DNA from: Trichomonas vaginalis G3
Taxonomy: Eukaryota > Parabasalia > Trichomonadida > Trichomonadidae
Length of the DNA stretch: 64,000 bases
Assembly (NCBI RefSeq): GCF_026262505.1
Contig: NC_067205.1
Span: forward strand, 496,001-560,000
Reading direction: 5' to 3'
Both the position numbers and the translations under genes were made by a program. The notes under the pieces are model-generated. The model made no database searches, had not been told where the DNA came from, and saw only the letters and a list, made by a program, of their open reading frames with translations. Positions within the stretch are counted from its first letter, which is position 1. Each line of letters begins with the position of its first letter. Positions 56,083-64,000 of this stretch are shown here, piece by piece.

Positions 56083-56250
56083 GAACATTAGTGAAGTCGT
56101 TAGTGAGAACGATAGTGAGAACGTTTATTTTTTACATTAGTGAGTTCGTTAGTGAAGTGAAGTGGTTGGCGGCTTTGTAAAGTGTCAAATTCACAAGTAT
56201 TGGGTAAGGTGGAACGCAGTGCCACAGTACCCAACTTAACCATACTAACT

Positions 56251-56255
56251 GATGG
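56251..56255. repeat. Target site duplication GATGG (right)
   Basis: Second copy of the duplicated target; the outer PolB ATG lies within it. Confidence 0.9.
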
Positions 56256-59200
56256 TATGTTATAAACTTGGTGGAAAGTATGAATGTTCTACGTTAAACC
56301 TCAATAATATTGGAACATTACTACATCAGCTCTTGAAGGAGAACTTTATATCAGAGATAGAAGCAAATGCTGCAGGTATTGTTGAAATGCACTATGACTT
56401 CTTCTTGACAAACATAAAGAATCTTACCGAAATAAAGATGTATGATTTAACAGAATATGAAGGCTTAACGATGTCAGATGTAAAGAAAGGCAAACCAAAA
56501 AAGAGACCATATAGAGATGAAAGCACACTGACAAATGACCAGAAAGCCATTTTGGAAGCTCTTAAGCAAACAGGAAACCCAGCACTTATAGAAAGCTTTT
56601 GGAAAGATAATGGTGAAAAGAAGTTTTATAAGAGAGAAGCGGTCAGTTCTGGAAGTATCTTTGCACATTACCTATAAATCTTGAACGCTACCAAATCTTC
56701 AATGAACTGAACAAAAGAACTGCAACACTTATGACAGAGGACAATTGTTTCGTTTATGCTTGCATTCAGGCTGGAGTAAATGAAGAAACTATTGACCACA
56801 TGAGAGAAGTCATTCGTGTTAGAGACTTTCCTCAAAGTAAAGTACAAGAAATTTCTGACGCAACAGGTATAGCATTTAATGTTACCATTGGTTATTTCAA
56901 TAACTCAAGACATAATGAAATAAAGAGATATATACCAAAAGAATGTGAAACTGTTCGAACTATTGACTTACTTCTTGTTGAAGACCACTACATGCTAAAC
57001 GAAAGATTACCTATGACAACATATTTCATTCGCAACTATATAGAAATCTTGAAGGAATGTGGTGGAATGAACATTGAGAAACAAATGAAGATTTATACAA
57101 AGAGAGAGAACAAATATGTAGTTCGTTATGATAGAACAACACCGTTATGGGATGTTATGAAACAATTGTGGGAGTGCAAATATTTCGAACCTATTTCTTA
57201 TGGAGAACTTTTCACATATACGACTGACTTATATAAACAGAACCTTGCATCATTTAAAGATTTGACATATGCTCCAAAGTATTGTGTACAACTGAAGAAG
57301 AAAGCCGAGTCAAAAGAAGTAAATAAAAATAAGTGCAAGTTCATTCCTGAGCACGTTTTCTTTGCTGGCTTTGAGTGTAGCACAGACGGCTTTCATAAAG
57401 CTTTTAACATCTGTTATGACAGTGAAGATGGTTCAGTGAGTGAAAGCATATGGGGTCAAAACTGTGCAACAGAATTTTTGGAACGACTTCCTGACAAGAG
57501 TTTAGTATATTTTCACAACCTCAGCTATGATATAAACTTCATCTTAAGACACATGACAGAAGTGAAAGGAACTCCCATCATTAAAGGTTCACGAACAATG
57601 CAAATAACTGGCTTATATAAAGGAAGGGCAATTATTATAAAAGACTCTTACAGTGTTATAAATAAGAAGCTTAAACTATTTCCTGTTATGTTTAACTTAC
57701 AAACAGGACCGAAAGAAGTATTTCCATACAACTACTACAGCAGTGTTTTGTTAGCAAATGACAACAGAACTGGTGTCATTTCTGAAGCATGTAAGTTTAT
57801 CCGGGATGCGGATACGTTCATGAAAAACATAGATTCCATCAAAGGTTGCAGAATAGATGAAAATCACTTCGACTTAGAAAAGTATAACACATTTTATTGC
57901 AAACAAGATGTAAGAATTTTAAGAGGAGGTTTTGTTAAGTTCCGCAATGACATATTGAAAGAATTTGATTTAAACGTTTATGACTACGTTAGTATTTGTT
58001 CAATTGCTAACAAATTATTTGAGAACAGAGTGTACTTCCCGAATGGAAATTTATATGACCTCTCAAATAAACCAAGAGAGTTTATTTCGAGATGCATTCA
58101 AGGTGGAAGATGTATGTTGTCAGATAACATTAAACAAAAGAGCGAAAAGAAACTCATTGCTGATTTCGACGCTGTTTCATTATATCCATCAGCTATAGCA
58201 AGACTTTATACTTTAGAAGGTATTCCAAAGGTTATGAAGAAAGAAATGTTAAGCACAGAGTATCTCATGAGACATTTATTCGATGACGACCAAAAGGAAC
58301 CCATTGGTGAAAAGTTTATGTCTGGCTCTTTGTTCTCATTAAGATAACAGAGATTGGAATACATAGACACTTTCCTTTAATAGTTTGTGACCCTGAACAA
58401 AAATCCAGAACTTAACGTTCCCAGAAGTTCAAACACTTGCTTTAATGTATGTTGACCATATAACATTACAAGACCTCATAAAATATCAAGGTGTCAAATG
58501 TGAAGTGTTGCAAGGATACTATTACGATGGAAACAGAGATATTAGAATAAGAGATGAAGTAAAGAAGTTGTTTGAGTTAAGGTTAAAGTATAAGAAAGAA
58601 GGAAATCCTTTGCAAGAAAATATAAAGCTCATTCTGAACAGTATTTATGGCAAAAACTATTCTATCTCCTATTGAGTCAAAAATAACCATAGTAAATGAC
58701 AAAGATGCTATAAGATATGCCATCAGAAACTACAACCATATAGTGAAGTTCGAAGGTTTGGATGGTTCAGATAAAACTATTTTCAAGCTAACGAAAAGCA
58801 TTTGCAGACACTTTAACTTCTGTCCACTTGGTGTTAACATTCTGTCTATGTCGAAGAGAATAATGTGTGAAGTATTCTGTACTGCTGAAGATATGGGACT
58901 TCAAATTTTCTACCAGGACTGTGATAGCATGCATATTTTCAATGAAGACATACCAAAGCTCGCAGCAGAATTTAAGAAGAGATACGGTAGAGAACTTATT
59001 GGTAAAACATTAGGTCAATTTCATTCTGACTTCGCAGAAATAACACCTGGAAAACAAAGTTTAGCATACAAGTCAATATTTTGTGGAAAGAAGACCTACA
59101 TAGACTTACTCACTCACGATTTAAATGAAGTTGCATTCCATGCACGTTGCAATGGTGTCAAACAAGACGTCCTTGCTTTAACAGCAAATGAAATGTTTCC

Positions 59201-59423
59201 TGACTCTGTTCAGTGTTTCTATGATGAAGATAAAGGTTTAATGGTTCCGCAAGGAAAATTTGACAAAGACTCTGAGTTCAGTGTTATGAAGTTATATAAA
59301 GCACTTTATGACGGTCAAGAGATTGGATTTGACTTATGTGAGTCTTCTAGTCCTTGCTTTGCTGAAAAGTTTAACTTTTCTATTCAGACTAAGACTTCAT
59401 TCATAAGAAAGCTTAAGTTCTGA
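56252..59423 (+). pseudogene. Outer Polinton: protein-primed DNA polymerase B
   Basis: Same family and layout as the inner copy: OTU-like Cys/His words (TEDNCFVYAC, EDHYMLN), exonuclease region, motif A DFDAVSLYPSAIAR (about 58,163), a KxxLNSIYGKNY motif B and motif C YQDCDSMHIF (about 58,913). It begins exactly at the inner Polinton's right boundary, so its upstream partner A1 is now 23 kb away. Broken about three times. It is less damaged than the inner copy. Confidence 0.88.
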
Positions 59424-59494
59424 GGTCATGAATGAGAAAAATAATGAGGTCATTTATTTTTTGTCAGCAGTGAGACCATTCATGATAAAAATAA

Positions 59495-59519
59495 GCCGCT
59501 AGCGGCAAGGGCGAAGCCC
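59495..59519 (+). repeat. Double-hairpin element, intergenic (outer)
   Basis: GCCGC-TA-GCGGC, AA, GGGC-GAA-GCCC. Same site as 37,706-37,730 in the inner copy. Confidence 0.85.
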
Positions 59520-59529
59520 ATGTTGTCAT

Positions 59530-60388
59530 TTACAATACTGCGATGGTAGAGTTTAAGAGTTGTGCTTCAATGTAGAGACAGTCCTTATGGTCTGGAGGTA
59601 AGAACACTGGGCAGTTATGGTCATGAGTGGAGAACATGTCTATCCAAAACTCACGATTGAAGCCAGTTAATTTATAGTATTTAGGGTTAGGAAGTGGTGA
59701 AGTTCTTGTATGACCAATGAACTCATTTTCAACTCCCTTACTTAAGTTTGAATATAATATAGCTTGTTTTCTATCCCAAATGCCAGGTGTTACAATCTTT
59801 GAAAATTCATTTTTCCTCGGAAGCATTGCATCATAATTGAAAACATTTTTGAAGTCTTCATTGGGTTCAGAGATTTGAAATCTTATACGTAATGGATTTT
59901 CTTTCTCTTTAGCTACTTCATTGAATGGTGAATATATAACAAACTGACAGTCATGAGTTCCATCTTCATTTTCATTAAATTCATAATGAAAGTCTATAAG
60001 TTGTGGCTGACTACCTTCTTCTTTTCAGTTGTGCAAGAAACTCACGTAAAGGCTGTAAAGTTTGTACTTCAATGTTGAACTTTTTCTCGAACATTTCATT
60101 AAATGAAATCATACATTGTTGCAATGTTGTATCGTCTTTAAAGTATTTGTATATGTGAATGTTTTGGGCGCTTAAAGACTGTTCGTCATTTTCTATCTCG
60201 ACTTGAAGTATAAAGTCAACCTTTCTGAAAGCACGTGTTATATACATAGATGTTATGCCAATGTACTTCTCTTCATTTATGTTCACAATCCAGTCTGTTG
60301 GAAACTTAAACGTTACTCTGTTCCCCTTTATTTTGACGTCAGGGTTTTCACTACTGAACGCAACAGATAAAGGTATTTGTCTATACAT
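59530..60388 (-). pseudogene. Outer Polinton: minor capsid (penton-like) part
   Basis: Near-identical to 36,835-37,695: opens MYRQIPLSVAFSSENPDVK and ends in the FWIDMFSTHDHNCPVFLP block. Broken roughly once or twice. Confidence 0.5.
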
Positions 60389-60412
60389 TTAGTTCCGATA
60401 AAAATAACCCAT

Positions 60413-60673
60413 TTACTCTTTCTTTGCTTCAGCTTCTTTAGCTTTTGCTTCAGCTTCTTCTCTAGCTTTCTTCGCCAGCAAACGTGGGTTCTTTTGTCTT
60501 CCAGCAGCTAATGCAGCAAGTTGTTTTTCACTAAGTTTTCTCTTTGGTCTCTCTGGCTTTTGTTCTTGTTTTTGTTCCTTCAGTTCGGATAAAATTTGCT
60601 CACGAATTTCTTTCTTCAATGCTTCAACATCTATGACCCCTTGGGTCTTGTCCGTAGGGCTTGTCTGAGTCAT
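60413..60673 (-). CDS. Small Lys/Glu/Ala-rich helical protein, outer copy
   Basis: Identical by eye to the inner copy at 36,550-36,810. Charged single-helix protein with a basic centre; possible core or accessory virion protein. Divergent from the next gene. Confidence 0.6.
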   Translation of the reverse strand: MTQTSPTDKTQGVIDVEALKKEIREQILSELKEQKQEQKPERPKRKLSEKQLAALAAGRQKNPRLLAKKAREEAEAKAKEAEAKKE

Positions 60674-60718
60674 TTGACTGCAGATAAAAAACAAAATTAA
60701 AACTTTAACCGATGTAAA

Positions 60719-61171
60719 ATGAGCTTGTCAAAATCAGAGCGAGAGTCTATTATATTAAATGACGCAAGAGGAATACAACATCCTTTCTATTACGTAAGTC
60801 AGAGTAAAGATGGTAAAATATACGTAAGAAAAAGAAAGGTTCCATTAGCGAATGCAGAAAGCGACAACATTAAGGTGCATGGCACCGAGGGCGAAGCCCA
60901 TATAAAACCTTCTGTTCAAACTGAGCCACCAATAGAACCAGAAGAAAAGAAGCCAGATGTACTTTCAATAACGAACCAAGAGCTTATTGCAAAGTTCGTG
61001 AATTTCATTGAAAAACAAACCGAGTCAAAGAATCCTGACCCGCCAGTGAAAGAAGTTGAGACAAAAGAGAATGTACAGTTCATTGAAAATGTCAAGAAAC
61101 AACTTCCACCACGAATGCCAAGAAGAAGAGTGAGAATAATGAAAGTAAATAGATATTTTTATCTGAAGTAA
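60719..61171 (+). CDS. Small basic protein upstream of capsid gene (150 aa), outer copy
   Basis: Opens MSLSKSERESIILNDARG, with a small domain HPFYYVSQSKDGKIYVRKRK (about residues 21-40). An in-frame double-hairpin element is read as GTEGEAH, then a Pro/Glu-rich linker and a basic end (PRMPRRRVRIMK). The first domain resembles that of the 78-residue protein at 33,682. It ends 4 bp before the capsid ATG. Function unknown; a capsid-associated role is likely from position. Confidence 0.62.
   Translation: MSLSKSERESIILNDARGIQHPFYYVSQSKDGKIYVRKRKVPLANAESDNIKVHGTEGEAHIKPSVQTEPPIEPEEKKPDVLSITNQELIAKFVNFIEKQTESKNPDPPVKEVETKENVQFIENVKKQLPPRMPRRRVRIMKVNRYFYLK
60874..60899 (+). repeat. Double-hairpin element in coding sequence (outer)
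   Basis: GGTGC-ATG-GCACC, GA, GGGC-GAA-GCCC. The first stem differs wholly from the GCCGC/GCGGC of other copies but still pairs. The counterpart in the inner copy near 36,320-36,350 is altered. Confidence 0.8.
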
Positions 61172-62435
61172 ATACATGCAGAACGAACAGCTAAACGAAT
61201 TTACTCCAGCAGAGCATATTCATCAGATTCGCTCATATTTCGATATCATAGACAATGCAGTTCAAATTGGTGACACTAATAGAAAATATTCTGACGCAAA
61301 GATTCCATCACAACCTGGAACTGCTAAAGATAACACATGGGTAACATTCAATCTCTCACCTCCTGGTGAAAATATGTTGGACCTTTACAATACATTCATT
61401 ACGTATAAAATGGAAGGTCAATTTATTGTAGATAAAGAAATTGGTTCAGGTTCCAATAAAAACAAACCCACCAGAATTTTGGATTGGTTTTCGATGACGC
61501 TTTCTATGCAGTTGCTGGATATCAAATCCTTGCAAATGGTCGTATCGTATATTCTCAAGACAACGCAAGAGAAGAAGCATATATAACTTCAAACTCACAA
61601 ACTACCGAACAAATAAAGAAAGTAGATGTTTTCTCAAAGACTCGACATGAAGATGTATGGAGTCATTCGGGAACATGCAGAATAGGACAAATTGTTAGTG
61701 GGCCGATTACAGCAGGAAAATCATTTGATTTTAAGCTTCGTTTAAGAATTCCTGTTAGAAGATTCCTTCCATTAGAAGCTATTCGATTTATTCCAGCTTT
61801 TGCAGGAAACATTCAGCTTAAAGTAAAGTTCAGTAGCGACGCCTTACAATGCACATCTATATCTGTAAATGATATCATTGCTTTCAATCCAACTCTTAAA
61901 GTTGCATTTGCTTCAGATTCAAATCCACCGACAAATAAATTTGTTCCATGGAATGAACCATTCACTATGATAACGAAGGCAGTAGAAGCTAGTGGAACAG
62001 TTACTATTACAACTGTAACCCAGAAACTATTTCGAACAAAGATGGATTTTAATGAATGTTTCATTCATCCAAAGTCATTCTCTTTAGACCCTAACATTTA
62101 TACAGAACTTGTAGAACATTATACAAACGAGGCTTTATGTTTTCCTGTTAAAGTTATGGATTGGATTCCTATGGACGGTTCATTCTCAAAGAATACAGAT
62201 AGTTCAAGTGCAACATTTACAGCAGCTTATACGCCTATTAATGTTAAAAGTATTTGGGCACTATTTAGAAAGAAAGACAACTATTATGTTAATTTTGAGA
62301 ACCCTAAGTTTAAATATAGGGTGTCCAAAGGTGCGTTTAGCACAGCGCTCTATATGAGACTATTAAAGGAGATATATGCTGATTATAAATATATAATAAA
62401 AAATATGAATATATGTATATGATGAGTATGTTGTA

Positions 62436-62445
62436 TTTTGGCGCC
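62436..62445 (+). promoter_or_regulatory. TTTTGGCGCC in mariner 5' region
   Basis: E2F-like word about 80 bp upstream of the transposase ATG, the same GGCGCC palindrome found at the host Myb start. Confidence 0.4.
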
Positions 62446-62483
62446 ATGCAGGGATATAAAATGAATTTTGAGACAAGAGGCGG

Positions 62484-62506
62484 TTTCGCGGGAAATTTTG
62501 GCGGGA
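62484..62506 (+). promoter_or_regulatory. Two adjacent E2F-like sites in mariner promoter
   Basis: TTTCGCGGGAAA (62,484-62,495) directly followed by TTTTGGCGGGA (62,496-62,506), both matching TTTSSCGS. They are 8-30 bp before the initiator. Confidence 0.55.
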
Positions 62507-62513
62507 TTTTTTT

Positions 62514-62518
62514 TCATT
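62514..62518 (+). promoter_or_regulatory. Host-type initiator TCATT in mariner
   Basis: TCATT fits TCAYW; its A is 9 nt upstream of ATG 62525, the spacing used by Trichomonas genes. Confidence 0.6.
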
Positions 62519-62524
62519 TTTTTA

Positions 62525-63541
62525 ATGAATCATAAAGAAAACATCCTCGCTCTTGCAAAAAAATGCAAAGACTGTAAAAAATCTACGAGACATTGGTAAA
62601 ATGCTTCGGTATGGATGCTCCTAGCTATTCCACTGTAACGTATCATGTTAGGATGTATCACTTCATGAACAAAAAGGCGCCCATCATAAAAATTGACAAA
62701 AAATCGCCGGATCAAAGAAAAATCAAAGCAATTCTTCAAGCGCTAGATGAAGACCCAAGAGCATCACTCAGAAGGATAGAGGAGATGACAAAGATACCAC
62801 GTACAACAGTCAGTTATTATCTGCACAATTATTTGAACTACAAACTAGCGTATACACGTTGGGTTCCGCACAACCTTAATTCAGTTCAAAAAAAATCTAG
62901 AGTCCAATCTTCGAAAGAGCTCCTCTCTATATTGCGTGCGTATCAATCCAAGAAGTTTCGCTTTTTAGTAACAGGGGACGAGTCTTGGTTTCAATATGCA
63001 ACAGAAGCCAAAATCATGTGGATCCCGAAGGATGAAAATCCGCAAACATTCCCGAAGAAAAAAATTGACACACCAATGATGATGTTGTCGGTTTTTTGGG
63101 GCGTGAATGGCATCATCGCAATTGATATTCTTCAAAAACCTAATACGATGAATGCTCAGTATCTAATTGACAATGTTCTTACTCAAATTATCAATTCTGA
63201 TGAGTTTGAGAAATCCAAACAACAAAAACAAAAGTTTGCAATTCATTTTGATAATTCAAGAGTTCACAAAAGTCATAAGGTAATGAATTACTTGGTGGAA
63301 AACAATGTCAAAGTTGTTCCAAACCCAATTTATTCACCTGATATTGCACCCTCTGACTTTTATTTATTTCGGCACGCTAAAAAAGAGAGCTGAAGGACGC
63401 GAATTCGCGAGTCCAGATGATCTTGAAAATTTTGTAAGAGAGCAATTTGAGCAATTTTCTCATGATGATTTAAAGCGTGTCTTTCAAGCCTGGATCGATC
63501 GCTGCGAACGCGTGATTGAATCCAATGGTGATTATATTTAA
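62525..63541 (+). pseudogene. Mariner transposase, DD34D type, frameshifted
   Basis: From ATG 62525 (MNHKENILALAKKCKD) the frame closes at about residue 24. The main body is open from about 62,593 to 63,393 and continues to 63,541 in another frame, so there are at least one shift near the N-terminus and one near 63,370. The body has a helix-turn-helix (SYSTVTYHVRMYHF, then IPRTTVSYYLHNYL) and the catalytic triad: D in TGDESWF, D in IHFDNSRVH and D in DIAPSDFYLF, with 34 residues between the second and third, as in mariners. All three acids are intact. The C-terminal helix with DDLKRVFQAWIDRC is typical. Probably inactive because of the shifts unless they are sequencing errors. Confidence 0.92.
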
Positions 63542-64000
63542 ATAAACTTTATATATATGTAACTTGTTTATTTCTATTCGCAGTATTCAGGTTTGTGCTA
63601 AACACACCTTTGGACACCCTATATCTTCAGCTTTCCATGGGAGCTTATGGAAATATGCCTGCAGAACCTGAAAAATCATACGGCCCTGTATTTTATGAAA
63701 TGGTTGCGAACGCTTGCAATACAAACAATGATATGATAGGATTTAATGAAGATGTTATGAGGTCATTGGTGGATGATGGTAGTGTGGAACATAAATGGGA
63801 TAGCTATGACAACACACATTTCTTATGTGGTTTTCCAACAGAAGTGGACTTTTGCTTCATGCAGGGTCAAACATCTACTGCTCCAATAACATACAAATTG
63901 ACTGTTAAAGGACCTATTGAACTAGCAACTGAAAATGTACCAAAGCCACTTATTGGATTTATGATGGATTGTTGCTTTGCCATTCAGGTGCGTGCTAATG

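Larger units (their letters stand above)
33063..56250 (-). mobile_element. Inner Polinton (Maverick), end to end, nested in outer copy
   Basis: The element is 23,188 bp, bounded by terminal inverted repeats starting AGTTAGTATGG and flanked by the 5-bp duplication GATGG. Read from the right end: small protein, virion protein with MSGG site, three unknown proteins, packaging ATPase, penton-like protein, fibre, integrase, cargo bay, A2/A1, PolB, minor capsid-like, two small genes, major capsid, TM protein, small protein, TIR. Intact ends and near identity to the outer copy point to a recent insertion. It is broken: about six breaks in PolB, about three in the major capsid gene, one each in ATPase, minor capsid-like and a few small parts. 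No adenovirus-type protease is recognisable. Confidence 0.92.
55614..56250 (-). repeat. Right terminal inverted repeat of inner Polinton
   Basis: Inverted match to 33,063-33,698, ending CCATACTAACT. Contains module l, a second 94-residue gene and the mirrored subterminal TTAGTGA repeats. Followed by GATGG at 56,251. Confidence 0.92.
62319..63619 (+). mobile_element. Mariner DNA transposon (Tvmar-like), 1,301 bp
   Basis: Terminal inverted repeats of about 26-28 bp, GGGTGTCCAAAGGTG at the left and its complement at the right, with one or two mismatches. Flanked by a TA duplication (62,317-62,318 and 63,620-63,621), the mariner target. Length and transposase type agree with Tvmar elements of Trichomonas. 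It entered the outer Polinton's capsid gene, so it is younger than that copy. Confidence 0.95.
23550..64000 (+). mobile_element. Outer Polinton (Maverick), interrupted by inner Polinton and mariner
   Basis: Parts in order: penton-like remnant, fibre, integrase, cargo bay (KilA-N and others), A2, A1, then after the inner insertion PolB, minor capsid-like, two small genes and the major capsid gene, which continues past the right edge. The left part beyond the penton-like remnant (ATPase and TIR) is absent and replaced by the third fragment. Protein parts are almost identical to those of the inner copy; the integrases differ at about eight of 361 residues by eye, so it is young. It is broken: about three breaks in PolB, more in the minor capsid part and capsid gene, plus two nested insertions. 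Insertion of the inner copy is marked by a GATGG duplication at 33,058 and 56,251. Confidence 0.85.
61176..64000 (+). pseudogene. Outer Polinton: major capsid protein, interrupted by mariner
   Basis: Opens MQNEQLNEFTPAEHIHQIRS and contains RRFLPLEAIRFIPAFAGNIQ, as in the inner copy. The mariner at 62,319-63,619 sits inside it; capsid sequence resumes at 63,622 and runs off the right edge. Double jelly-roll family. Broken at least once apart from the insertion. Confidence 0.85.

Overview
The window looks like nuclear DNA of a parabasalid protist, most likely Trichomonas vaginalis. The evidence is an AT-rich genome of short, compact, mostly uninterrupted genes; host genes with a TCAYW initiator 9-20 nt before the ATG; R1R2R3 Myb, HMG-box, ankyrin and glycine-rich families; and dense Maverick/Polinton DNA with a mariner of the Tvmar type. 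Species is inferred from these features, not from a database search.

Bases 1 to about 19,500 are host DNA. In order they hold a very large helical-repeat protein cut by the left edge, a tiny ORF, a three-repeat Myb protein, an HMG-box protein, a glycine-rich protein, a second helical-repeat protein, a membrane-anchored glycosyltransferase-like protein, a split ankyrin gene, a multi-pass membrane protein, an unknown protein, a C9orf72/DENN-like protein, a protein joining a propeller-like region, an FN3-like region and a homeodomain, a 23-residue ribosomal protein eL41, and tRNA-Phe(GAA).

Bases about 19,500 to 64,000 are Polinton (Maverick) DNA in three layers. (1) A partial, more diverged fragment (about 19.5-23.5 kb) abuts the tRNA and carries a conserved divergent gene pair plus a large primase-helicase. 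(2) An outer Polinton (about 23.55-33.06 kb and 56.25 kb to beyond the right edge) has fibre, integrase, cargo genes, PolB, minor capsid and major capsid parts. (3) An end-to-end inner Polinton of the same family (33,063-56,250; 23,188 bp; terminal inverted repeats of about 637 bp; 5-bp target duplication GATGG) sits exactly at the start of the outer copy's PolB. The outer capsid gene is also interrupted by a 1.3-kb mariner (62,319-63,619). Inner and outer copies are nearly identical, so both look young. Their replication and capsid genes are nevertheless broken: about six breaks in the inner PolB, about three in the outer, and about three in the inner capsid gene.

The layout of the Polinton family can be read by comparing the copies: TIR, small genes, packaging ATPase, penton-like protein, fibre, integrase, a variable cargo bay, the A2/A1 divergent pair, PolB, minor capsid, major capsid, TIR. 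The cargo bay holds KilA-N, DUF3627-like, GIY-YIG-like and primase-helicase genes.

The most unusual signals are three families of palindromes in and around this cargo. First, 12 intergenic modules centred on AGATCT face each other across cargo genes, and their arm sequence is matched on both sides of the same gene. Second, double-hairpin elements lie both between genes and inside reading frames. Third, KilA-N-type genes carry hairpins whose stem sequence changes completely between copies while pairing is kept; a tandem array of these lies at 44.6-44.95 kb.
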